64,000 nucleotides of DNA, taken from contig JBMNVN010000010.1 of NCBI GenBank assembly GCA_050946835.1, positions 1-64,000 of the forward strand, written 5' to 3'. Below are positions 10,201-19,600 of the stretch, piece by piece. The translations under genes and the position numbers were made by a program. This stretch comes from UBA1447 sp002329225. Its GTDB lineage: Bacteria > Bacillota > Clostridia > Oscillospirales > Acutalibacteraceae. The notes beneath the pieces were generated by a model that saw only the letters and a list, made by a program, of their open reading frames with translations, did not search any database and was not told where the DNA came from. The first letter of the stretch is position 1; each line of letters begins with the position of its first letter.

Positions 10201-12204
10201 GAAGGTGTAGTGCATACGCCCGAAGCCGTTTGGGGTAAGTGTAGCGGATTGACCGTAGACTATGTTTTGGTTTGCCATAGAGCCGGCTCCGCCGTTGGGA
10301 TTGAAGATAATCTGATAAGTGTTGATACCCCATTGGGCGTAGAGGTCGAAATTTCTGCCGTCGGCATAAGTCAGATTTGTTACGCTCTGGCCGTCATTAT
10401 AGAACGCCCCGCCGCCGTTAGCCTGTGCATTCCATCCGTTAAAGGTATATCCCGTTCTTGTATAGCCGTTAAGGGTCAGGGGCTTAGTTTCGTTTTCGGC
10501 ATGGGTAGAGGTCGCTGTAGAACCGCCCGTGGCTCCGTTGCCGTGATATATTACATAGTATTCTTTTTTGTTGTAGTTGAAATTCTGTGTAAAATTGCCG
10601 CGGTTTAAAACGGTTTGGGCTGAAGTACTCGTACTTAAACCGTCTGCAGACATAATGACATAGTTGCTATAGGTGTTGGGGGAAAAGGTTACAAAATCGC
10701 CTGAATTAAAGGTAAGAGTTTCCGTTATTGTGGATGCACCGACATTGAACTTATGGTTAATCGTAGCCGTATAGGTCTTACGGGTCAAGGCATTGAAAGT
10801 CGAGTTAATAGTGTCGCTTATAGGGCCTGTTGTAGGGTTGCCCAAACTTTCAGCCGCAGCCTTGATGGCATTTTCATAGTTTGTAAAGGTAGCCGTATAA
10901 TCCGTAGCCTGTGCTCCGCGGCTTATGGCGGTGCGCATATTGGCACGCAGAGTGCTCTTATCCACTTTGTTAAAGCGCACATTCAATAAATGGACGGTAC
11001 CGTTCCACTCTCCATCGTTCTCACCCTTGGCGGCAGCCTTAATCGTTATATCCTGGGTGCCCGTCCCGGCAGTCAACGCTTTGGAGAACATCTGCTTACC
11101 GCTTTGACCGCCGACTTTAACATCGGTAGTCACACTTTGGCTGTTACTGAGGTGGCCGTCTGTGACCCATGCGGTCTGAACATCACCCGTACCCGGAGTG
11201 CCCCACCAGAGGTTAAAGTTACCTCCATCCTGATTCACGGTGCCGTTAGTTTTATATGCACCTGATGTGTAGTCAGCCATGTACCAAAAAAGGCTGTCAG
11301 TTTCTTCAAGGTCGGTTACCATAAAGCCGTAGCGTAAATTCGGTATTTGGCTTATGTCGCTATATCGGCTCCTGTCAACGGTCACATAGCCCCAAGGGCT
11401 GTTTAACATGCACAAAAGATCATTGCCGCCCCCCTCAAGGTTCTGGTAGCTGGTGCCCTTTGGGGAAGCGCTACTGTCAAACCAATCAGTAACGCCGTTA
11501 TTACTTGCACCATCAATTTTGGAAAGCATGGGAGTCATAATCTTGCCACCGCTCCGTCTAGCCTGATATGTCCCTGCATCGTGAGTATGCAAGCCGACGA
11601 CATAGGCAAAACTCTGTAAAAAAGCCCGATATCTGGCACCCCAACCATCGTTATTTTTTGTTCTTATTGCTGAAACAACAGGTTCAATTTGCGGAGCATA
11701 GGCAACGGAATACGCCTTTGCAGTCATTTGCAAACCGTTTATCCTGTATGAAACTGTCCATGTAACAGTACTGACACTGCCTTGGGGAATAGCAGTTGAA
11801 AGCGTTCCTGCGGTTACCGTGGTATTAAGTTCGGTTCCATAGGTGCTGGTCGCACCAAGGGTAACGGTAGCGCCGGATACGGAAATACTTATGCTGTTCA
11901 TATCGGCATTGGGACAACTGAAATACACCACACCGTCTGTTTTATTGCTTTGAGTATTCAGTGTGCCGTTAGTATTGCAGTCAACGTAGTACTGGAAAAC
12001 ACTGGCGTTACCGTTAGCAGGAACTAAATAAATTGTTTCCGGCACATAGAAAGTAATAGCACCGGGGCCGGCAGTTGTACTTACCGAGCCCTTAGGTTCA
12101 ACCACGGCGCTCGCCGGCGTTTTTTTCGTCAGGCTAAGTCCCGCACCCGTAGCCACAAGAATTACGGCTAACAGGATAGCCAAAACCCTTTTCATCTTTT
12201 TCAT
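7285..12204 (-). CDS. Giant secreted InlB-repeat protein (1639 aa)
   Basis: A secreted surface-type protein. A signal peptide (MKKMKRVLAILLAVILVATG, cleavage likely after ASA near residue 33) is followed by a roughly 380-residue unique domain. A helical FIVAR-like segment lies near residues 415-475, and eight Listeria-Bacteroides InlB/Flg_new repeats span about 548-1120, each with the xFxxNGG...GYxFxGW...YAxW pattern. The C-terminal end has two Y_Y_Y-like beta domains (about 1435-1639), each with a WTPGR/WTPRK phrase. It has no dockerin, LPxTG or SLH anchor, so it may be released or held non-covalently. GGAGG precedes ATG by eight bases. The N-terminal layout resembles the dockerin protein at 16643, implying paralogy. 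A role in adhesion or glycan binding is inferred. Confidence 0.82.
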   Translation of the reverse strand: MKKMKRVLAILLAVILVATGAGLSLTKKTPASAVVEPKGSVSTTAGPGAITFYVPETIYLVPANGNASVFQYYVDCNTNGTLNTQSNKTDGVVYFSCPNADMNSISISVSGATVTLGATSTYGTELNTTVTAGTLSTAIPQGSVSTVTWTVSYRINGLQMTAKAYSVAYAPQIEPVVSAIRTKNNDGWGARYRAFLQSFAYVVGLHTHDAGTYQARRSGGKIMTPMLSKIDGASNNGVTDWFDSSASPKGTSYQNLEGGGNDLLCMLNSPWGYVTVDRSRYSDISQIPNLRYGFMVTDLEETDSLFWYMADYTSGAYKTNGTVNQDGGNFNLWWGTPGTGDVQTAWVTDGHLSNSQSVTTDVKVGGQSGKQMFSKALTAGTGTQDITIKAAAKGENDGEWNGTVHLLNVRFNKVDKSTLRANMRTAISRGAQATDYTATFTNYENAIKAAAESLGNPTTGPISDTINSTFNALTRKTYTATINHKFNVGASTITETLTFNSGDFVTFSPNTYSNYVIMSADGLSTSTSAQTVLNRGNFTQNFNYNKKEYYVIYHGNGATGGSTATSTHAENETKPLTLNGYTRTGYTFNGWNAQANGGGAFYNDGQSVTNLTYADGRNFDLYAQWGINTYQIIFNPNGGAGSMANQNIVYGQSATLTPNGFGRMHYTFLGWNTAADGSGTSYANQALYGPMGDSNVTLYAQWAPKPFYIQFDSNTGTGNMNDLLIPYEGYSNLTGNTFTKTGYSFIGWNTQPDGSGYSYADEANYGPMGSSNVTLYARWNINTYYVNFNSNGGSGSMSPQGINYGASANLTANTFTKTGYSFTGWNTAANGSGTSYNNQASFGPMGTSDVTLYAQWSINQYTIDFNSNGGSAVASVTQNYGTTVTKPNDPAKTGNTFDGWYTDSGLTTAVTWPHTMGAENTTFYAKWIVNNYNITFDANGGTGGTGPTPMPYGSQLTAPTVKKTGHSFAGWSPSVPGTVPAYDAVYTAQWNVNKYTVIFNSNGGSSVPTILQAYGTQVAKPADPTKSGYVFAGWYKEAGLVTLVEWPYTMGASSVTFYARWVSPNVNITFDANGGEGGTGPTSMLVGAPLTAPVVSRPGYVFAGWNPTVPAAVPFDSTVYTAIWEQLEMNVTMSGSDFVVNITGWSDDQNFQIWTYQQVTSDAVLSGDTNVKKDQWILSMGYTSGLAGDVQADGSTEFTIPGFTSSTENYIVALRVADENCDFLLEIRDAYTPANVGESVITKVLVDGIVTTGYELKKIESNASINIEVVGNDVANLVYSAEVVNGVTPTSLGQPVNGNEFNWDISALQPGIYLIKLAATNGITTDEMLVEFELYAAAPAVNFGVLNSMTVAYSNGNVSVTPNFANGTFCCFLHEPGRRSVYSTGGYTTNDPIDYAYDAPGIYHLAGFVNRTGLIGTENAYYADEVSYDDGMIKTLVIPRTGSGTVSVTLSGPQGSVAKGTPIQITAQSQGVTGTAQYSFWRYDATGTVLIQDWSTNATLNWTPGRVGSYHIEVRVKGDDAGSYEAKKNILVEVTSSTESKANVTAITVNSGYVSANAAAKKPVTIRANATATNGADLLYKFYVYDEHMREMTLRDYSPNPNCVWTPRKAGLTYTIYVLVKSDDSFGKFDAKTSFNVTV
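8835..10560 (-). repeat. Eight InlB-type repeat units inside the giant gene
   Basis: DNA encoding eight tandem units of roughly 65-75 codons. The units are similar in protein (GYxFxGW core) but diverged in DNA, unlike the near-identical units at the right edge of the window. Confidence 0.75.
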
Positions 12205-12263
12205 TTATTATTCCTCCAAAGTCTAAAAAACATTTTCCCTTTTGGTCACAAATCTCCTACTAA

Positions 12264-12293
12264 AGAATAGCACCTAATCCATAGAGTTGTCAA
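12264..12293 (-). promoter_or_regulatory. Sigma-A promoter for the giant gene
   Basis: On the minus strand TTGACA (plus 12288-12293) and TATTCT (plus 12264-12269) are separated by 18 bases, about 60 bases upstream of the start codon. Confidence 0.6.
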
Positions 12294-12354
12294 GCATTTT
12301 TTAGGCTGTTATCCAAATCGTAAAATCGCATTCGTTTGAATTTTTCGTATCACC

Positions 12355-12383
12355 TTGCAATACCTGTACTTTTCAATTATAAT
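12355..12383 (+). promoter_or_regulatory. Sigma-A promoter for the Nudix fusion gene
   Basis: TTGCAA at 12355-12360 and a perfect TATAAT at 12378-12383 with 17 bases between them. Confidence 0.6.
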
Positions 12384-12446
12384 TTTCGAAATTGAAACAG
12401 CGTTTAAACAGTTTCGGTCGCTTTCAATTTTGGGGGTAATTACAGC

Positions 12447-13196
12447 ATGCTCGGTGAAACGGTTCAAATTAATGTCACCAAATCAGCCGACTCGGCAAGC
12501 CGGATTGACGGCAACGAATATAAACTTATCAATTACGGCGTTTTGGAAGATACAAAAACTAATAGTGCGCCTTTGAAAGAAGCATACATTTTGGGATTTT
12601 CTCAACCGATTGGCAGTTTTGAAGGGCGGGTAATCGGGCTTTTAAAACGACATGGTCAAAATGAGAACATTTTGATTGTTGCTCCCCATAATAGCCGTTT
12701 CGTAGATGTTCAAATCCGTGAAGCTTTGGCTTCGATTGAACCGCAGGGAAGTTACTTTCTGGAATGCCTTTTTGAACAGTCTTACGGGGCGGTAATATTC
12801 AAAGAGAAAAAAGGTGTAATAAGGTTTTTACTAATAAAAAACAGGCATTCAGCCTGTTGGGGTTTCCCGAAAGGACATATAGAAGACGGAGAAACACCGA
12901 AGCAAACGGCTTGCAGAGAAGTATCGGAAGAGACCGGGTTGGATGTTGAACTGCTGCCGGACTTTGAAGCGGTTTCCACATATGTTTTAACAAATGGCGT
13001 TGAAAAACAGGTTAATTTGTTCCTGGCTAAAACATCGCAAGCCACACCGACAATTCAAAAATCGGAAATCAGTGATTACGCCTGGCTTAAGTATGAAAAG
13101 GCAAAGTCAAGGTTGCGTTTTGAAAATGATAGAAGAATACTGAAGAAAGCATACGATTTTTTGACAAATAATAATTTAACCGGAGGCAATGTATGA
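12447..13196 (+). CDS. Pyrophosphatase-like / Nudix hydrolase fusion
   Basis: Residues 110-245 form a Nudix hydrolase with a complete box (GHIEDGETPKQTACREVSEE plus TGL, near residues 142-164), holding the REx2EE metal ligands for cleaving nucleoside diphosphates linked to other groups. Residues 1-115 are not part of a standard Nudix fold. From memory they resemble the small Clostridia proteins annotated as inorganic pyrophosphatase (INYGVLE..., AYILG..., FEGRVIGLLKR..., then a run ending near QGSYFLE). A GGGGG tract precedes ATG at about 11 bases. The last four bases overlap the next gene (ATGA), so the two are coupled. Nudix function is certain; the N-terminal activity is inferred. Confidence 0.82.
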   Translation: MLGETVQINVTKSADSASRIDGNEYKLINYGVLEDTKTNSAPLKEAYILGFSQPIGSFEGRVIGLLKRHGQNENILIVAPHNSRFVDVQIREALASIEPQGSYFLECLFEQSYGAVIFKEKKGVIRFLLIKNRHSACWGFPKGHIEDGETPKQTACREVSEETGLDVELLPDFEAVSTYVLTNGVEKQVNLFLAKTSQATPTIQKSEISDYAWLKYEKAKSRLRFENDRRILKKAYDFLTNNNLTGGNV

Positions 13197-13696
13197 CACA
13201 AACTTTAGCAAATGATCTTATTCAGCTTTTGCGGGATAAAATCCCGAATGAATTAATTGTTTTCATCGTTTCACTTCTGCCCGTATTGGAATTACGGGGA
13301 GGACTTATTGCGGCAAAACTCTTAGGGGTAAATCTTGTTCCGGCGTTTGTCATTTGTTACTTAGGCAACATTCTCCCCATTCCGTTTATCCTTATTTTTA
13401 TCAGAAGCATCTTCAACTTTTTGCGCAATAAAAAAGGCTTCTCGAAATTAATCAAGAAGCTTGAAGAGCGCTCTTTGCGGCAGAGTGAAAAGGTTAAAAG
13501 ATGGCGGGATTTCGGACTGGTTGTATTCGCAGCAATCCCGTTGCCGGGCACCGGAGGCTGGACAGGAGCCCTTATAGCCGCATTGTTGGAAATGCCTGTG
13601 AAAAAATCTTTTCCGTTGGTTGCTCTCGGCGTATTAATTGCCGGACTGATTATGTCTGTTGTAGCTTACATAATCCCCGGTGCCTTCGGTTTATAG
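13193..13696 (+). CDS. Small multidrug export-like membrane protein (COG2426 type)
   Basis: An integral membrane protein of 167 residues resembling the Sm_multidrug_ex/COG2426 family. Helix one ends in the family phrase LLPVLELRGGLIAA, a second helix has the conserved NILPIPF, a basic cytoplasmic loop follows, and two C-terminal helices include the conserved PLPGTGGWTGALIA. The family's transport role is weakly supported experimentally, so substrate and direction are unknown. It is translationally coupled to the upstream Nudix gene, an unusual pairing that gives no clear pathway. The convergent tatD ends 21 bases downstream, with no strong terminator visible between them. Confidence 0.8.
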   Translation: MTQTLANDLIQLLRDKIPNELIVFIVSLLPVLELRGGLIAAKLLGVNLVPAFVICYLGNILPIPFILIFIRSIFNFLRNKKGFSKLIKKLEERSLRQSEKVKRWRDFGLVVFAAIPLPGTGGWTGALIAALLEMPVKKSFPLVALGVLIAGLIMSVVAYIIPGAFGL

Positions 13697-13717
13697 AGTC
13701 ACCCGATAAATTTAAGA

Positions 13718-14482
13718 TCAGAGGCCGAACAGTTTTCGGGCATTTCGGTCGGCAGCCTCACACAGGCTCTCGTAAGTGATGTTTCTTTCTTGCGCAATTC
13801 TTTGAGCGGTAAACTTTAACATTGTTGAGTCGCACCTTTTACCTCTGAAAGGAACCGGAGCCATATAGGGGCAGTCCGTTTCAATTAAAAGCCTCTCAAG
13901 CGGTACAGACTTTGCCGCTTCGAGGGGCTTTCTTGCATTTTTAAATGTGACTGCGCCTCCCAATCCGATATACATCCCTAACTTGACTGCTTCGGCCGCC
14001 ATTTCCGCACTGCCTGAAAAACAGTGAAGAACCCCCTTGGGCCTATACTCTTGTAACAGTCTGAGGGTATCGGCATGAGCTTCACGGTTATGAATAATCA
14101 CGGGCAGGTTATACCGGGAAGCGATTTTCAGCTGTTCTTCAAAAACATCAAGCTGAACTTTCCGGGGGGAAAAATCGTAGTGATAATCCAAACCGATTTC
14201 ACCCAAAGCAACACATTTTCCCGCAGACAAAAGAGGGGCAAGCCCCTCTTTTATAGATTCCGGCTCTACATCCGCAGCGTTGTGGGGATGAATTCCGCAA
14301 GCGGCAAAAACGAAGCTGTACTTTTCACTCAAGGCAAGACTGAGACGGGAACTATTATAATCGGTTCCGCAATTTATGACACCGCTAATACCAGCACCGG
14401 GCAAGGCGGAAATCACTTCGTCCCTGTCCCGGTCAAAGGCATCATCATCATAATGAGCGTGACTGTCAAAAAGGCTGCACAT
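13718..14482 (-). CDS. tatD: TatD-family metal-dependent DNase/deacylase
   Basis: A TatD-family amidohydrolase-fold enzyme acting as a 3'-5' exonuclease or D-aminoacyl-tRNA deacylase. Metal ligands are visible as DSHAHYDD near residue 6, E in ALGEIGLDYH near residue 93, H in IIHNRE near 130, H in VLHCFSG near 155 and D in IETDCPYM near 205. The length is typical (254 residues). Its start lies five bases after the metG stop, so it is transcribed and probably translationally coupled with metG, the usual arrangement in Firmicutes. Confidence 0.93.
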   Translation of the reverse strand: MCSLFDSHAHYDDDAFDRDRDEVISALPGAGISGVINCGTDYNSSRLSLALSEKYSFVFAACGIHPHNAADVEPESIKEGLAPLLSAGKCVALGEIGLDYHYDFSPRKVQLDVFEEQLKIASRYNLPVIIHNREAHADTLRLLQEYRPKGVLHCFSGSAEMAAEAVKLGMYIGLGGAVTFKNARKPLEAAKSVPLERLLIETDCPYMAPVPFRGKRCDSTMLKFTAQRIAQERNITYESLCEAADRNARKLFGL

Positions 14483-14487
14483 TTTCT

Positions 14488-16422
14488 CTACCTGATTTTA
14501 GAACCCGGCGGTAAGTCATCGGCAAAAATTACCTTCACATCATCTTCGCCGCTGTCCGCCGCCAAAATCATACCCCGGCTTTCAACTCCGAATAACACTG
14601 CGGGTTTCAGGTTTGATACCAGTACAACACCGCGGTTTATCAAATCTTCAGGTTTGTACCATTTTGCTATGCCGGAGACTACCGTGCGCTCAGCGCCGCT
14701 ACCGTCATCAAGGGTCAGTTTCAAAAGTTTTTTAGACTTGGGGACAGGCTCACAGGTTATAACCTTTGCTGCCCTTAAATCAACAGCGGCAAAACTTTCA
14801 ATATCGATCTGTTTCGAACCGGCCTCTTTTTCTTCCTCGGCGGAATCGACAGCCATGTTTTGCGCTTCCAATTCCTCCAACTCCTTAACGGAGTCAATCC
14901 TCGGAAAAATTACCGGACCTTTACATGTTTTAATTTTATCAGGCAATAAGCCCCATTTGCCGGAGTCTTCCCAACCCGCAACACTCGGCTCAAAACCGAT
15001 TTGCTCCCTTATTTTAGTAGTGGTTGAAGGCATAAAGGGTTCCAATAATATTGAAATAATTCTTATACTCTCGCAAAGATTATACAAAACCGCCGCCAAC
15101 CTTGCCCGCTTAGCTTCATCCTTTGCCAACTGCCAGGGTGCGGTTTCATCTATGTATTTATTTGTTCGTGAGATCAGTTTCCAAAGTTCCGCCAAAGCCG
15201 TAGAAAACTGCAAATTTTCCAATTCCGCCTCTATAATATCTTTTGTTGTAAGGCAAAGCGAAATCAGGTCATCATCAAAGTCGCCCTTTTCACGCTCGGC
15301 TTGTATTCCGTCGGGGAAATACTTTTCCGCCATTGCGACCGTGCGGGAAACAAGGTTGCCCAAGTCATTAGCCAAATCGGAATTTATTCTGTTAATCAAA
15401 GCTTCATTATTGAAAACACCGTCTGAGCCGAAAGGAACTTCTCTTAAGAGAAAATAACGAATGGCATCCACACCGTAACGCCCGCAAAGGACTACCGGAT
15501 CCACTACATTACCCTTTGATTTGCTCATTTTACCCCCTTCCAAAAGCAGCCAGCCGTGGCCGTAGACTTTCTTCGGGAGCGGCTCGCCCAGAGACATCAG
15601 CATGGCGGGCCAGATAATGGTGTGAAAACGTACTATCTCTTTACCTACAAGATGAACATCGGCAGGCCAAAACTTTTTATAATCGCCGTCATCTTCGGAA
15701 GCGTACCCGAGAGCAGTTATATAATTGGATAAAGCATCGACCCAAACATACACAACGTGGCCGGGGTCGAAATCCACGGGGACACCCCACTTGAAAGATG
15801 TGCGCGAGACACAAAGATCTTCAAGACCGGGTTTAATGAAGTTATTAACCATCTCGTTAAGGCGGCTTCTGGGTTCTATAAAGTCGGGATGTTCCTCATA
15901 GTGTTTTAGAAGCTTATCCGCATATTTAGACAAACGGAAAAAATAGGCCTCTTCTTTGGCATAGTGTACCTCGCCGCCGCAATCCGGGCATTTGCCTTCA
16001 TGTGCTTGAGTTTCCGTCCAAAAAGCCTCACAAGGCTTGCAGTACAAGCCTTCATATGTGCCCATATAGATATCGCCGTTATCGTAAAGGCGCTTAAAAA
16101 TCTTTTGAACGGCGGCAACATGCTCTTTGTCGGTGGTTCTGATAAACCTGTCATTGCTTATATTCATCAGCTTCCATAAGTCCAAGATTCCGGACACAAT
16201 TTTATCCACATAAGCCTTGGGGCTTACACCGGCTTCCTTCGCCTTATCTTCGATTTTTTGACCGTGCTCATCGGTTCCGGTCAAAAACATCACATCAAAG
16301 CCTTTCAGCCTCTTATATCTGGCGACAGTATCGGCGGCGACAGTTGTATAGCTGTGGCCGATATGCAGCTTACCGGAGGGGTAGTAAATTGGAGTGGTGA
16401 TATAAAAAGTTTTACGGTTCAT
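14488..16422 (-). CDS. metG: Methionyl-tRNA synthetase with C-terminal tRNA-binding domain
   Basis: Charges initiator and elongator tRNA-Met with methionine. The N-terminal Rossmann catalytic core has the class I signature HIGH (KLHIGHSYTT) near residue 18 and KMSKS near residue 297. A single zinc knuckle (CKPC/CPDC) sits near residues 125-150, and an anticodon-binding helical domain follows. A C-terminal EMAP-II/Trbp111-like domain (IDIESFAAVDLRAAKV to the end) promotes dimerisation and tRNA binding. The frame is open 33 bases further upstream, but ATG at 16422 has AAGGAG seven bases away and gives the canonical start MNRKTFYITTPIYYPSG. No T-box precedes it. Confidence 0.95.
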   Translation of the reverse strand: MNRKTFYITTPIYYPSGKLHIGHSYTTVAADTVARYKRLKGFDVMFLTGTDEHGQKIEDKAKEAGVSPKAYVDKIVSGILDLWKLMNISNDRFIRTTDKEHVAAVQKIFKRLYDNGDIYMGTYEGLYCKPCEAFWTETQAHEGKCPDCGGEVHYAKEEAYFFRLSKYADKLLKHYEEHPDFIEPRSRLNEMVNNFIKPGLEDLCVSRTSFKWGVPVDFDPGHVVYVWVDALSNYITALGYASEDDGDYKKFWPADVHLVGKEIVRFHTIIWPAMLMSLGEPLPKKVYGHGWLLLEGGKMSKSKGNVVDPVVLCGRYGVDAIRYFLLREVPFGSDGVFNNEALINRINSDLANDLGNLVSRTVAMAEKYFPDGIQAEREKGDFDDDLISLCLTTKDIIEAELENLQFSTALAELWKLISRTNKYIDETAPWQLAKDEAKRARLAAVLYNLCESIRIISILLEPFMPSTTTKIREQIGFEPSVAGWEDSGKWGLLPDKIKTCKGPVIFPRIDSVKELEELEAQNMAVDSAEEEKEAGSKQIDIESFAAVDLRAAKVITCEPVPKSKKLLKLTLDDGSGAERTVVSGIAKWYKPEDLINRGVVLVSNLKPAVLFGVESRGMILAADSGEDDVKVIFADDLPPGSKIR

Positions 16423-16454
16423 CAGGTACTCCTTCCCAATTGCGAATTGACCCA

Positions 16455-16482
16455 ATTATAGCACCAATCCTATATTATTCAA
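16455..16482 (-). promoter_or_regulatory. Probable sigma-A promoter for metG-tatD
   Basis: On the minus strand TTGAAT (plus 16477-16482) and a perfect TATAAT (plus 16455-16460) are separated by 16 bases. Confidence 0.5.
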
Positions 16483-16551
16483 GTATTTGATCAAAGCAAA
16501 TCTGACGATTTTGCACCTAAAAGTTCTTCATTGTTTACATTTTTTATTAGG

Positions 16552-16580
16552 TTGACATGATAGTTGTTTTTATGTAGAAT
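16552..16580 (+). promoter_or_regulatory. Sigma-A promoter for the dockerin giant protein
   Basis: A perfect TTGACA at 16552-16557 and TAGAAT at 16575-16580 are 17 bases apart, 63 bases before the start codon. Confidence 0.75.
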
Positions 16581-16642
16581 AAATTCGTATAAGAATGTAT
16601 AAGAGAAACTGTGCGCAAATTCAAATACGTGGAGGTCATTTT

Positions 16643-19600
16643 ATGAGAATTTTTAAGAAAATTACCAGTCTGCTCTTAACCTTTGCGATGGTTTTCACCA
16701 TGGTTGGAATTGCCTTCCCGGTTCAAACCGCTTTGGCACAGGGAATTCTTCCTTTTGACAAAAGCTTGTTCCGCAGACCTGCCCCCAACATTACGCTTGA
16801 TCTTACGGATGTCATAAGAGTGGGTGCTGCGGATAACTCTATGGGCAGCGGCACAACCATTAAGCAGGCAACACCTTCCGGCGTCCCGCTCATTGACGGA
16901 GAATATGCCTTGCAGGCTTATGACGGAGAGACACCTGCTTGGCCGTTTATTGCATTTACTACCTCTGAACCCGTTAACATTACCGATATTTCAATAAGCG
17001 GAGCTACGGCTGTGGCAACCCGAATTTCCGGTTCTTTGAGCAACACAACTTCCGCCACTTGGGAAATTCGGGGAGGAACCGCCACCGCAGGCAGTTTGCT
17101 GAAAGTGGCAATAACTTACAACTACACTTGGAATAACCCTTATACAGGCGTTCCGGTGACCGACACTTATACCACCGTCGGCCATTCATATGTGGAAAAC
17201 GTTATTTTCCCTGCGGGAATATGGGCATTTGCTTCCGCTTATTCCAATGTAAAAAACGCTGCCGATGTCCAGTATGTGGGACGGCTTTTGGGCCGCGGCG
17301 TTTACGGCGCCTCTCTGCAAATTGCGGCAAACAGCGGTGCCGAATACAGCGCCGGCTACTTTGATTTCAGCAACAACTCCCGTGTGCATGACGGTGATAC
17401 AACTATCCCAAAAAAGACCATGCTCATTGCCGACCCGCCGCACTCGGGCTGGGGTGACAAGTATATAGCGGACGGGCAGGGAACTTTTGCAAGCGGCGAC
17501 GGCAGGCGCGCTCATGCACTTGTTTATTTGGATTCAAGCGTTCAAACCCTGGAATCCAATAACCTCAGAATGCATTATTTTATCCACGGCGACGCACGCT
17601 CCACAAGTTCCGACAGGGATTTGACATACGAAACCATTCATGTGCGCAGCGGTGATGTGGAATATACGGGCGCTACCGGTAATGTTCTTGGTGAGAGCCA
17701 CCCGGGAGCGTTGGCAGCCCTTAACCCGAGCGGACCGGTTGACGGAACTCAATCCCTCGGCGGCGGGTTCCTATATAAGGGCATGGAAACCGGTTCCACA
17801 CTATACGGAAGCGGCGCCGGCGGTACCTACACATTGGTTACACAATGGACCGCCCGAGGCGACCTGCCTACACCGGGAATCAGTCCAAACTGGATGCAGT
17901 ATTACCATGCAATAACAATCGATATAATCAATGTGACAAAGTTGGCATTACGTGCGAAACTTAATAACGTTATCGGAACAAATGTCAAAACGGTTGGCGG
18001 TACAACGAATGTTACCACGATAATGACGGTAAACGGCCTTGACCCGGAAAACGGCGGAATTACCAACAGCAATAAAGGAAAAAATCCGCAAGCCTGGTAT
18101 TACTCGGCCGGTTGGTCAACTTTCAGCAACGCTTATGAACAGGCCTGGAAAACGATGCAAAAACCAAGCACCACCCAAACGGATATCGACAACACACTGA
18201 TTTCTTTAAACGGTTATGTGAGCAGCCTTGTTCTGGCTCCCGCTAATCTTAACAACAACAGTTCTCAGTTTATAACTACCGGTTTGGGCAATACTTTTTA
18301 CGGCTCCCAGGTTTTACCCCTGAGCACGTTGATTAACGGTGTTGACAATCAGGACACTGAGATTAGTGAAATGTTATATTTCTGGGAAGACGGAAAGTAT
18401 AATTATTACACAGACAGCAGCCGCTCAGCTATGGAAGAAGCGTATAATGCCGCAACGGCATGCCGGGACACCGGTTACAACGTCATCTATCAGCCCTATG
18501 TAGACTACTGTGCAATGAAGTTAAAAGAGGCTATAGACGGTTTGGAACTTAAAGAAATAACTATAACTTACAATGCCAACGGCGGCATCGGCGAGATGTC
18601 CGCTCTTACTGTGCAGGCCGGCGATACGGCATTTTTAGATGCAAACCAATTCGAGCTGCTCGGTTACACTTTCGCCGGGTGGGCCACCACACCGTCAGGT
18701 GCTGTAGTGGTTGAAGATATGGGATTTTGGGAAGTAGGCGGAGATGACATAACATTCTATGCCAAATGGACGCCCAACAACTACAAAGTCAATTACAACG
18801 GAAACGGCGCCACCGGCGGGGTAACGGCAATGTCAGACCATGTTTATGATACTCCAAAAGCTCTCAACAATAACGGTTTCGTGAGAAGCGGATATACATT
18901 CGCCGGTTGGGGTTTGACACCTGACGACAGTTCACCCACTTATGCAAACCAGCAGATTGTTTCAAACCTTGTTGCTCAGCCCAACGGTTCTATAACTCTT
19001 TATGCCCTTTGGACACCCTCAGTTTATCAGATATTCTTTAATGCCAACGGAGCCTCCGGCTCCATGGCATCGCAATCAATCGCCTATTCAAGCACCGTTA
19101 CACTTGCCCAAAACGAGTTTTCCCTTTTAGGAAAAGCATTTCGCGGCTGGGCTTTAAGTAAGCAGGATGCGGACAACGGCATTATAGCCTACAGTGACAG
19201 AGATCCGTTAACCTTAAATGTTCCGAATAATATTACTCTCTACGCTTCTTGGGAAACAGGCACTTATGCCATCACCTTTAACGCCAACGCACCGGATGTA
19301 ACCGGAACAATGGATGCACAGCTTCTTGCCTTTGGCCAAACCGCTAACCTTACACTCAACAACTTTACCAGACCGGGCTATACTTTCACCGGGTGGGCAC
19401 AAACTCCGACGGGTACGAAAGCATATAATAACGGTGCTTCTTTCACGATGAATACCGAAGGAGCAGTACTTTACGCAAAATGGAACCCGATTGTATACTC
19501 CGTTTTGTACAAGGCAAACGGCGGTTCGTCGGCCCCCGGTCCCGGCTTTGCTACCTATGATGTTCCTTTTAACATTCCTTTAGCCGAGCCGGTTCGAGTC

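Noticed and set aside
9307..10608. Long plus-strand ORFs opposite the InlB-repeat gene
   Set aside because: They mirror the repeat coding on the minus strand, which has a signal peptide and clear repeats; the opposite frames show only repeated antisense phrases.
12700..12730. tRNA-like GTTCAAATCC element
   Set aside because: It lies inside the Nudix fusion coding region and no acceptor or anticodon stems can be formed around it.
14075..15457. 460-codon plus-strand ORF opposite tatD/metG
   Set aside because: It is antisense to two well-conserved enzymes and is Ser/Lys-rich without motifs; chance openness only.
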